From contig NZ_JAGDFV010000013.1 in the NCBI RefSeq assembly GCF_017497985.1, positions 1 to 64,000 of the forward strand: 64,000 bases of DNA. The letters are read 5' to 3'. The position numbers were made by a program, and so were the translations under genes. This document shows, piece by piece, positions 18,108 through 27,249 of this stretch. This stretch comes from Meiothermus sp. CFH 77666. GTDB lineage: Bacteria > Deinococcota > Deinococci > Deinococcales > Thermaceae. Position 1 is the stretch's first letter; each line of letters opens with the position of its first letter. The notes beneath the pieces were generated by a model that had not been told where the DNA came from, ran no database searches, and saw nothing but the letters and a program-made list of their open reading frames with translations.

Positions 18108-19083
18108 CGGCCCCTCCCATCCAGCGGTCGAAGCGGGCTTCATCCCAGGTGTCCAGCTCGAGCATCCGCACGCCTCTGGGCAGCCGGGTGGGATCGGCCT
18201 TCACCTCGTAGTCGGCGAAGCGGCGCGGGGGCTTGCTCTCGTCTAAGAGGCGCACCGAGACCACCTGGCCCAAATCGAGCAGGCGGTGCGCGGGGGCGCA
18301 GCCCAGCATGGCCTGGCGCTTGTTCTGCTCGGCGTTGTGGGGGTCGGTGCCCACGTGCTGGAAGAGGTAGAGGCGGCGGGTGGCCATGTGGCCCTTGCTG
18401 GCACTGCGGTCGTGCTCGAACATGTTCAAAAGGGCTTCCACCAGCAGCTTCAGGTCGGCCTGGCTAAAGCCGGTGCCCTGGGCCAGGTGGGCGCTCACGA
18501 AGCCCTTGGCCTGGTACAGGCCATACGAGACCTGGCTTTTGCGGCCCATAGTGCGGAGTTTGTCCTCGGGCTGTTCTTGCTCCCATTTTTCGTAATCGGC
18601 CAGGGTCTTGGCGTTCTTCACGTCTTCGGCCACCGCACCGCGGGTGATGCTGAACTCGGCGGGAAAGATGGGGTCGAGGCTCCTAGCAAAGGTGATCTGC
18701 ACCGGCCCCCGCACCTGCCCGGCGTTGGCCCCGGTGCTCATCACCGCTCCAAAGGTACGCACGTCGAAGAACTGCTCGCACATCCACCGGCGGGCGGCCT
18801 CCACTTTGTCTTTGGTTTTGGCTCCGGTAAAGCCGCCCGTTTTCTCGTGGGCTTCGAAGATTGGGCGGTTCAGGTTGGTGCCGTGCTGCACAAAAATGTT
18901 CGCCCCGGCGGCCTGGGCATAGTTGCGAATGCGGCGCTTGAGGGCCACGTCGCTCACCAGGCCGTGCCCGTCCTCGGGGTCTACCCGGGGGGCGTTGCCA
19001 CTGTCGGGGTCGCCGTTGGGGTTGCCGTCCTGCACGTCGAAGAAGAGCAGGAACTCGTAGCGGTTCTGGATGGGTTGGGACAT
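18100..19083 (-). CDS. cas7: type I-C Cascade backbone Cas7 (Csd2)
   Basis: Cas7 coats the spacer part of the crRNA in the I-C surveillance complex. The 327-residue product starts with [19 protein letters not shown], the signature of the Csd2/Csh2 family, followed by [13 protein letters not shown] and, later, [19 protein letters not shown]. An AAAGGAG ribosome site lies just upstream of the ATG at 19083. It is 30 bases downstream of cas8c and overlaps cmr1 by 8 bases. Cas7 copies here and Cmr4 copies downstream would compete for the same crRNAs if both complexes form together (inference). Confidence 0.96.
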   Translation of the reverse strand: MSQPIQNRYEFLLFFDVQDGNPNGDPDSGNAPRVDPEDGHGLVSDVALKRRIRNYAQAAGANIFVQHGTNLNRPIFEAHEKTGGFTGAKTKDKVEAARRWMCEQFFDVRTFGAVMSTGANAGQVRGPVQITFARSLDPIFPAEFSITRGAVAEDVKNAKTLADYEKWEQEQPEDKLRTMGRKSQVSYGLYQAKGFVSAHLAQGTGFSQADLKLLVEALLNMFEHDRSASKGHMATRRLYLFQHVGTDPHNAEQNKRQAMLGCAPAHRLLDLGQVVSVRLLDESKPPRRFADYEVKADPTRLPRGVRMLELDTWDEARFDRWMGGADA

Positions 19084-19113
19084 ATACCTCTCCTTTCAAG
19101 CTCACGCGCGGTT

Positions 19114-20954
<1,841 letters not shown>

Positions 20955-20955
<1 letters not shown>

Positions 20956-21701
20956 CAGGCCCCTCCTTTGCGTACTTTTTCGCTCCCGTAAGGGGGCACC
21001 TCGAGCACCCCGTCCCTCACTTCGGCCTCGAACACGCTCACGCTGGGCTTCTCGCCTTTGTCGGTGCGGAGCGGGCCGCGTGGCTTGGAGAGGTCGAAGA
21101 CGTCGTAGAGCATCCAGCCGATCTTTTCGCTGTAGGGCACGGGCTGGGCCTCCTCGCCGGGCTCTACCAGGCGAAAGTAGCCGGTAAACTCGCGGCAGCC
21201 CAGATAGGGCTGGTAAACGCACTGCCCGGCCCTGGCCCGGCGTTCAAAGCTGTGCTCGATTTTCTGGCGCAGGGCGTGGTCTTCGCGGTAGAGCACGGCG
21301 TGGGCACTCAGACGGTAGCGCACGTCCCGCAGGGCCATGGTCTGGCGCTGGGTGCGGCCTTTGGTGTCCTGGCCGGTGTCGTCCTTGGTAGCGTCGGCAA
21401 AGATGGGCTCAAAACTGCCGGGGTCTTTCATCCAGCGCTGGATGCTACGTTCGCTGGCCTTTTCCTTCACCTCGTTGCGCATCAGAGCGATGTAGCGCAC
21501 CGGCCTGAGCACCTCGATGCGCTCGATTTGCCAGTACATCAGGGGTTTCTGGCCCTGTGGGCTAAAGTCCAGGTAAATGGCATCGAAGATGCCCCTGGCG
21601 GCGCTGGGCGTGATGATGGGGTAGCTGAAGCGCTCGACTTTGAACTCGGGCCGCGTGAAGCAGGCCAACTCACCCCAGACTTCCAAGCTAAAACTTCGCA
21701 T
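20955..21701 (-). CDS. cas5c: type I-C Cas5c (Cas5d), crRNA-processing subunit
   Basis: In I-C systems Cas5c replaces Cas6: it cuts the repeat hairpin and stays bound to the 5' tag. The 248 residues begin [20 protein letters not shown], with the family's [18 protein letters not shown] and later [14 protein letters not shown] and the [15 protein letters not shown] block. AGGAGGAG lies just upstream of the ATG at 21701; upstream residues of the open frame are the shadow of cas3. With no cas6 in the island, it is the only visible candidate to process both arrays for both effector modules. The repeat's 9-bp hairpin is the likely substrate. Confidence 0.95.
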
Positions 21702-21762
21702 GGCTCCTCCTCTTCGCCTTTTTTGGGGCGCAGGATACCAAAGGATGCGCCCCGGTACGGGG

Positions 21763-24700
21763 TTAAATGACCAGGCCTGCCCCGCTGCCCTCTTCGGGCG
21801 TAAAGCCCAGCAGGGCGTCGTAGAGGGCTTGGTCCGGGCAGAGGTACCAATCGGGCACTTCACTCCGCCCGTAGCGCAGGAAGATCGTCTCCAGGAACGA
21901 CGGGGGCCCGCCCTTGGGCAAAAAGAACGGCACCGTGTAGGGCCTGGCGCGGTGAATCCAGTCGGCGGCGATGCCCCGGTTGCGGGCCTCCTGCATGAGG
22001 GCCAGGGCTTCGTCGTTGTAAGGCACCACCACATTCACGGCAGCGGTCTCGATCAGGCGGTAGCGGCGGGCCAGCTCGGCGTAGTTCTGGGTCTGAATCA
22101 GAGTTTCGATTTCGGGATCGCTTACGTTTTGCAGGGTGTAGAGGCTCTGGTAGTAACGGCGGAAGACGGCGGGCTCGAGGGTCAGCGCTCCCTCGGCCTG
22201 CAAGGCGCGGGTCAGCCGGGCGGCCTGTTGGTAGGCTTTGTCCGGATACCCCTCGTCCTCGGGCACAAACACCACCAGCCGCCCCTCACGGCGCAGCCCG
22301 TGCCGGTTGATGCGCCCGGCGGTCTGGGCGATGGCCTCGAGGGGGGCCAGGGCGCGGTAGCCCACCGGAAAGTCGAGCTCCACCCCGGCTTCCACCACCT
22401 GCGTGGAGATCAGACGGCAGGGCCGGCCGTCCTGCAAACGCTGCTGTACCTCTTCCAGCACCTTTTTGCGGTGGGCCGGGCAGAGGGCGGTGGAGAGGTG
22501 AAAGAGCCCCTCGAGGCCCTTTTCCTGGGCCTGCCGGAAAAGGGCGTGGGCCTGGCGCTTGAGGTTCATCACCACCAGGGCCTGAGGCTCGGTTTCCAGT
22601 AGCGTGACCAGGCAGGGCGTCTGGGTGGGGTTCTTGAGCCACCACTCCACCTGCACCCGGCTGCTTTGCTGAAAGAGTACCTCGGGGGCGGGAGCGATCT
22701 CCACCGGCTGCCAGCCCTGGGGCTCACCGGCCTGCACCCGGGGGTGCAGGGTATCGAAGGCGGGCTGGGTAGCGGTGGCAAAAACCACCACCGCGCCGTA
22801 CTTCTCGCTGGCCAGATGGGAAAGGGTCTTGAGGGTGGGCACCGCCAGGTGGGTGGGCAGGGTCTGGACTTCGTCGAAGAGCAGCACACTCCCGGCCAGG
22901 TTGTGCAGCTTGCGGCAGGCCCCAGGCCGGTTGGCGTGCAGGCTTTCCAGCAGTTGCACGTGGGTGGTCAGGATGATGGGCGCTTCCCAGTTTTCTGCCA
23001 GCAGGCGGCGCTCGAGTTCGGCCAGGTTCTGCTCGTCGGAAAGCTCTTTGTGCAACGGGCGGTAGGCCAGGCTGTGGTCTTCCAGGATGTAGTGCGGCCC
23101 AAAGCCCGCAAAAAGCTTGCGGTACGTCTGGGCGGTCTGGTCGAGGATGGACAGGTAGGGCAGCACCACCACAATGCGCCGGATGCGGGGGTCGCGCTTG
23201 GCCCGCCGCAGGGCGAAGCGCAGCATGGCCAGGGTCTTGCCCAGGCCGGTGGGCGCGGTGAGCGTAAAAACCCGTTCGGGCCGCCGGGCGGCCTCGGCGG
23301 CCGCATCGGAGAGGGCTTTGCGAAGGGCGCGGATGCGCTCGGGCAGGCGCTCGTCCTGGGAGAGGGCCTCGAGGTGCGCCTCCAGGCGGGATAGCGCCTG
23401 GCCGACCTGGAGCGATGGGGCCTGGGGGCGGACGGCCCCGTGCAGGTGGGCCTCGGTGTCCAGAAAGTCGGCATCTACCAGGGCCGAGAAGAGCATTCGG
23501 GTATCGAGCATGTCGGCAGCCCTGCTTGGGGCGGTCATGGGGCTGGTTGGGGCCGGTGTGGGCAGGGTCAGGCCGTCGTCTTGCAGGCGCCTGGTAAGCA
23601 AGTCCTTGTTGAGTTCGCTGAGCTTTAGTTCGGGCGGCACCCCCTGCCCATCGGAGCGCAACCACATGGCCTTGAGCTGCTCTTTAGCCCCGCTTTGCAG
23701 GCCGATGTGATGGCCCTGCACCGCCAGGGCCACAGCGGGCAGGCGGTAGTCGAAAAGGGCGACGTGGGCCCCCGCCGACCAATGGTCGAGGCCCCTGGCC
23801 TTGCCCTGCAGCCGAAGCTGAAACCGGTCGCCGTACTTGCCGAGGTCGTGCAGATACCCGGCCAGACGGGCGCTTTGCTCCTCGGCAAAGGGGGCCGCCC
23901 GCTCGGCGGCCAGGCGGGCCACGTTCTCCAGATGCACCCGCAAGGGCTGCCACCGGTTGGAGTCGGGGTGGGAGTGGCCCCAGTACACCCGCGGGCTGGG
24001 GCCGGATTGGGCGGCACTGAAGCGCTCCACCACCGCCCGCGCTTCGTCCAGCCAGACCTGTCGCAGGCTTGGGGGCTCCAGCACCTCCACCCTGGGCCCC
24101 CAGCTTTGTATCCAGGGTAGCAGCTCGAGGGGGAATCCTGCGGTATCGGTGCCAACGGTAATTTGAGCGAGAGTGTAGCCACCCTCGGGCTGCTCCAGTA
24201 TTTGCAAGTTGGGGTAGCCCCCTTCGCGCAGGCGCTCGCTGGCCTCCGGTGCGAAGCGCAGCAACACCCGCAGGGGGTTCTCACCCCCCACAATGCCCCA
24301 GGCCGTTGAGAGGTAGGCGGTGGGGTCGAAGTCGTCGGGAATGGTGTAAGAAACGTCCAGCAGGCGCGGGCGCTGGATGCGCTCGAGCTTGTAGGTGCGG
24401 AGGTTTTCCAGGTAGTGGATGCCCCGGCCATACAGGCGGTCTCTGCCAATGACGTACACGGCCATATTGGCCCGCGAGACCTCGATGAAGTAGGGCTCGA
24501 GTTCCACCCCAATGCTTCGGCCCGCCGGAAGACGGTACTCGAAGGCCACCGCCCGGCGAAGGAGCCAGCCCTGGGTGAGGGTCTCGAGGTTGGCCCCGCT
24601 CAGGCTGGGTGGGCGCTCTTGCAGGGCCTCGGTGCTCTTGAGGGCGATGGCTTTGAGCGGTTCGGGCAGGTTTTTGGCCAGCTTGCGAAGCGCCTCCTGG

Positions 24701-25017
24701 TAGGCTTTGTTGCTGCCCGGTGAGTGATGGGCCAGCATCCGCAGGGCGGTAAAGGCTACCACCGTCTCGGTGAGGCTGAGCCGCTCCTCGACCTCGATGG
24801 CATAGGTGCTGCGTAGAGGGTCGTGGATGAAGCGCAGACCCAGCTGCTGGGCCAGGGCCTCTACCTCGTTCAGGTAGTCGAATATCGCTCGCTCGCCCAG
24901 CCCCAGCTCGGCCCGAAGCTCGACAGGCCGCCAGGGCTTCTGCTGCAAAAGCTCGAGGAGCCGGAGCAGTCTAAAGGCTTTGGTCTGGTGGTGGTTGAGT
25001 TCCTGAGAACTGGACAT
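21763..25017 (-). CDS. cas3: Cas3 nuclease-helicase fused to an N-terminal HTH-WYL regulator
   Basis: Single 1084-residue frame with two parts. Residues about 12-60 are a DeoR-like HTH (RPVELRAELGLGERAIFDYL), 150-220 a WYL-type ligand domain (ANMAVYVIGRDRLYGRGIHY), and 245-335 a WCX-like domain, together a complete WYL-family regulator. From about 345 it is Cas3: HD nuclease (YLHDLGKYGDRFQ near 388-400, DHWSAGA at 411), helicase Walker A APTGLGKT (588-595), motif II LLFDEVQ (712-718, DEVQ in place of DEAH), and motif VI QTAGRINRHG. The helicase-nuclease degrades DNA recruited by Cascade; the regulator part may bind DNA or gate the enzyme (inference). The frame is unbroken and no ribosome site lies between the halves. 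First gene of the operon; promoter at 25041-25071. Confidence 0.93.
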   Translation of the reverse strand: MSSSQELNHHQTKAFRLLRLLELLQQKPWRPVELRAELGLGERAIFDYLNEVEALAQQLGLRFIHDPLRSTYAIEVEERLSLTETVVAFTALRMLAHHSPGSNKAYQEALRKLAKNLPEPLKAIALKSTEALQERPPSLSGANLETLTQGWLLRRAVAFEYRLPAGRSIGVELEPYFIEVSRANMAVYVIGRDRLYGRGIHYLENLRTYKLERIQRPRLLDVSYTIPDDFDPTAYLSTAWGIVGGENPLRVLLRFAPEASERLREGGYPNLQILEQPEGGYTLAQITVGTDTAGFPLELLPWIQSWGPRVEVLEPPSLRQVWLDEARAVVERFSAAQSGPSPRVYWGHSHPDSNRWQPLRVHLENVARLAAERAAPFAEEQSARLAGYLHDLGKYGDRFQLRLQGKARGLDHWSAGAHVALFDYRLPAVALAVQGHHIGLQSGAKEQLKAMWLRSDGQGVPPELKLSELNKDLLTRRLQDDGLTLPTPAPTSPMTAPSRAADMLDTRMLFSALVDADFLDTEAHLHGAVRPQAPSLQVGQALSRLEAHLEALSQDERLPERIRALRKALSDAAAEAARRPERVFTLTAPTGLGKTLAMLRFALRRAKRDPRIRRIVVVLPYLSILDQTAQTYRKLFAGFGPHYILEDHSLAYRPLHKELSDEQNLAELERRLLAENWEAPIILTTHVQLLESLHANRPGACRKLHNLAGSVLLFDEVQTLPTHLAVPTLKTLSHLASEKYGAVVVFATATQPAFDTLHPRVQAGEPQGWQPVEIAPAPEVLFQQSSRVQVEWWLKNPTQTPCLVTLLETEPQALVVMNLKRQAHALFRQAQEKGLEGLFHLSTALCPAHRKKVLEEVQQRLQDGRPCRLISTQVVEAGVELDFPVGYRALAPLEAIAQTAGRINRHGLRREGRLVVFVPEDEGYPDKAYQQAARLTRALQAEGALTLEPAVFRRYYQSLYTLQNVSDPEIETLIQTQNYAELARRYRLIETAAVNVVVPYNDEALALMQEARNRGIAADWIHRARPYTVPFFLPKGGPPSFLETIFLRYGRSEVPDWYLCPDQALYDALLGFTPEEGSGAGLVI

Positions 25018-25040
25018 ACGGGTGCTTTGCTTTGCCGATA

Positions 25041-25071
25041 ACTATAGCGCCCCCCATCCAGCCCTTGTCCA
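25041..25071 (-). promoter_or_regulatory. putative promoter of the cas operon
   Basis: Upstream of cas3, TGGACA (25071-25066) and TATAGT (25046-25041) are spaced 19 bp, and the -10 ends 23 bases before the ATG. The spacing is a little long and no Shine-Dalgarno is obvious for cas3, so translation may start on a short leader. Confidence 0.5.
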
Positions 25072-25079
25072 TTTTTTTT

Positions 25080-25131
25080 ACTCATGATTTATTTGTAAGA
25101 AAATATGAGTCTAGTAAACTCATGACTAGAC
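25080..25131. repeat. clustered inverted repeats before the cas promoter, candidate operator
   Basis: ACTCAT at 25080-25085 pairs with ATGAGT at 25105-25110, and GTCTAGT at 25109-25115 pairs with ACTAGAC at 25125-25131; the loop of the second contains a further ACTCATG. The cluster spans the stop codon of the TPR regulator gene and lies just upstream of the -35 of the cas promoter, a good place for binding by the WYL or TPR regulator. It could instead be a weak terminator for the TPR gene, though no T-run follows it in that direction. Confidence 0.5.
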
Positions 25132-26748
25132 CACCAACCACTGCTGCCGCCACTCCTCCACCCACTCGCTGTAGTAGCCCTGCATGAAACTCTGTGAACG
25201 CTCGAAGCCCCGGTGGGACGGGAGGTTGCCCGGCTCCAGGTCGCACTTCCACTCGGCCTGGGGATCCAGGGTGTACACCCCGCCGTGGCTCTGCACGCTC
25301 TCCTGCCAGCCCAGGGCCTGGCGTAGTTTTTCGATAACCTCCCACAGCGCTTTGCGGGGGTTTTTGTTGCGGGGGTCGCCCAGCCGATCCAGCAGCACCT
25401 CGAGGCTGGCCTCCCTGCCATGCACCAGCAAAAACACCAGCAGCTCGCCGGTTTTGCTGACCGCCGGGATGGGCACAGGCCGGCCATTCACCCGCACTTC
25501 CAGCCGCCCAAAGGGCCGCACCTCCACCCGGAAGGGCTGCTTCTGCAGGGGCTCCAACTCCAGCATCCGGGCCAGGGCCGGAAAACAGCCCAGCTCTTCC
25601 CGGGCCCACAGGCTTTGTAAGTCCTGGCCTGCCAAAAGCGCCCTGGCCTGCTCTGCTTGGCCCTGCTGACGGGCCAGCTCGGCCTCTAGCACCCGCAGCA
25701 CCAGTTGGCCCCGCTGGCCCAGTTGCCCCGACTCCACGTACCCCTGCAAGCGTGGCAGGCTTTGTCGGACGCTCCTCTGTTCGCCCAGCATCAGCCGGGT
25801 TGCGGCCAGATCGGCCTCCAGCCAGACCTCGTGGGGGTTTATCTGCCAGGCTTGCAGCAGCTTGGCCAGGGCCTCTTCCACTCGCCCCATCAGGCGCAGG
25901 GTGTGGCCCCAGCCCCACAGGGCCAGTTGACGGTCTGTAGCCTCGCTAGCGGCGCGGTAGGCAAGCTGGTAACTGTGCAAAGCACGCGGCCACTCCCCCA
26001 GGCTGCGCCGCACCGCCCCCACCCCGGCCAGGGCCTTGGAGCGGAACCCTCGGGCCCCCTCCTTCTGGCTTATTCGCAGGGCCTCTAGCAGGTGTTGTTC
26101 GGCCTGCTGAGGCTGATCGTTGAGCAGCGCAAAGCCCAGGCTGTTATGGGCCCAAGCCAGGTAGTAGGGGTCGGGCTCCAGGTAGCCCAGCGCCTCGGCC
26201 CAGCAGACCCGCGCCTCCGCCAGCCGCTGCCGGGCGTTTAGAAAGCCCCCCAGGTCAATCAGCATTCGCCCCAACGCCGCCCCCTGCAGATGGGGCCGGG
26301 CCTGCTCCAGCACCTGCTGCCAGTCGGGGCGCCCCAGCCAGAAAAGGGCTTCGCCTTTGGTGCGGTAAAAAATGCCCCAGTCCAGCTCGGGTTCGTTTTC
26401 AAGCTGCTCGAGTACCTCCAGCGCCTCGGCATAGCGCCCCCCGCGAACCAGTGCCCAAGCCCGGTAAACTTGCCCCTGCACCGGGCCCTGGTGCTGCTCG
26501 AACCAGTTCAGGATGCGCTCGGGCATTCTGGCCCTGCACAAAGCTTTCAGGTAAAGCTGCTGCAAGCGGGCATCCTGGGCGAACGGGCCGGGCAGCCCCT
26601 CGAGCAGGCTCACAAACTGCTCGGCTTGCTGGTGGGTCTGGCACTGTTCAAACTGCTCATGAAGCAGGTGAAGGGCTGTTTGGTTACGCTCATTTTCCCA
26701 AAGCCCCTCAAGGGAGAGTGCCAACAGTTTCAGATCAGCTCGTTTCAC
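25126..26748 (-). CDS. TPR protein with C-terminal SARP/OmpR-like DNA-binding domain
   Basis: The 540-residue protein has about 390 residues of helical TPR-like repeats (for example RILNWFEQHQ, AWALVRGGRYAEALEVLEQL, AWHNSLGFALLN-like units, GVGAVRRSLGEWPRALHSYQ), followed by a winged-helix domain at about 415-510: FGRLEVRVNGRPVPIPAVSK, LVFLLVHGREASLEVLLDRL, then LRQALGWQESVQ and GGVYTLD. That pattern is the DNA-binding domain of SARP regulators, here at the C-terminus. The start is a GTG at 26748 with only a weak ribosome site. It lies in the same direction as the cas operon, 109 bases upstream of cas3, and 69 bases after a small secreted-peptide gene. Peptide-responsive control of cas genes is an inference from this layout. 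Confidence 0.8.
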   Translation of the reverse strand: MKRADLKLLALSLEGLWENERNQTALHLLHEQFEQCQTHQQAEQFVSLLEGLPGPFAQDARLQQLYLKALCRARMPERILNWFEQHQGPVQGQVYRAWALVRGGRYAEALEVLEQLENEPELDWGIFYRTKGEALFWLGRPDWQQVLEQARPHLQGAALGRMLIDLGGFLNARQRLAEARVCWAEALGYLEPDPYYLAWAHNSLGFALLNDQPQQAEQHLLEALRISQKEGARGFRSKALAGVGAVRRSLGEWPRALHSYQLAYRAASEATDRQLALWGWGHTLRLMGRVEEALAKLLQAWQINPHEVWLEADLAATRLMLGEQRSVRQSLPRLQGYVESGQLGQRGQLVLRVLEAELARQQGQAEQARALLAGQDLQSLWAREELGCFPALARMLELEPLQKQPFRVEVRPFGRLEVRVNGRPVPIPAVSKTGELLVFLLVHGREASLEVLLDRLGDPRNKNPRKALWEVIEKLRQALGWQESVQSHGGVYTLDPQAEWKCDLEPGNLPSHRGFERSQSFMQGYYSEWVEEWRQQWLVV

Positions 26749-26783
26749 CTTGGCGTTATATTACCCAGCGCATAACCATCGAG

Positions 26784-26803
26784 GGAGGCCATTTTGACCT
26801 CCC
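26784..26803. repeat. inverted repeat between the small peptide gene and the TPR regulator
   Basis: GGAGG and CCTCC arms with further pairing inside (GGAGGCCA-tttt-GACCTCC, imperfect) lie in the 69-base gap between the 60-codon ORF and the regulator start. It may be an attenuator or a binding site; no T-run follows. Confidence 0.35.
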
Positions 26804-26817
26804 CCGAATGCGGCCCA

Positions 26818-27000
26818 CTAGCCGCCGGTGCCAATTTTGGGCCGGTCGCCATCGGCCAGATGCGGCCCTGCCGTAGCCCCCTGGGGCGTGGCAAGCGCCA
26901 GCAGGCCCAGCAGCACCAGCGCCAGCAGCCACCCTTTCGCCCAAACCGATTGCCTGAGGTTGTTTGTGCCTATTGTGGGATTGTGAAAGTTCGTTTTCAC
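26818..27000 (-). CDS. putative secreted 60-residue prepeptide upstream of the TPR regulator
   Basis: No family is recognised. The GTG-started frame encodes a clear signal peptide: a positive n-region ending QSVWAK, a hydrophobic core GWLLALVLLGLLALA, and a c-region ending ATA, an AXA cleavage site. The predicted remainder is only 16 residues, GPHLADGDRPKIGTGG. Third positions are mostly G or C as in neighbouring genes, which supports coding. A short exported peptide directly before a TPR regulator in the same direction resembles the RRNPP peptide-sensing pairs of Firmicutes (analogy, not homology). The ribosome site (GGGGG just upstream) is weak and the start could differ. The array 2 leader begins 67 bases beyond its start, in divergent direction. 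Confidence 0.5.
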   Translation of the reverse strand: MKTNFHNPTIGTNNLRQSVWAKGWLLALVLLGLLALATPQGATAGPHLADGDRPKIGTGG

Positions 27001-27067
27001 AACCCCCAGGGTCGGGGCCCGGTATGCGCGATTCGTGCAGGGTGATGTAACCTAAGCGTCAGAGACC

Positions 27068-27249
27068 TGCGCGAACCCCAAGCAAGTGCCAAAACCCAGG
27101 GGGGTTCGCGCAAGCCGAGAAATCGGCTAGGGGACATTGAAAACCCGTTTTCCCCCCACCCTCCGCCACCCTGCGTCGGAACCCTTTTTGGGGGGGTTCG
27201 CGCAAAACCCCCCTTGAGCCGCGTCCAGCACGCACGCTAAAATGGGGCC
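27068..27249 (+). promoter_or_regulatory. leader and promoter of CRISPR array 2
   Basis: Bases 27068-27248 match the array 1 leader (8850-9030) in reverse complement, with no difference seen by eye; the first mismatch on the array side is at 27249. TTGAGC (27214-27219) and TAAAAT (27238-27243), spaced 18 bp, end 6 bases before the first repeat. The 12-mer TGCGCGAACCCC occurs three times in mixed orientation, with a 12-bp perfect inverted pair around the middle. New spacers should enter at 27249/27250. Confidence 0.85.
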
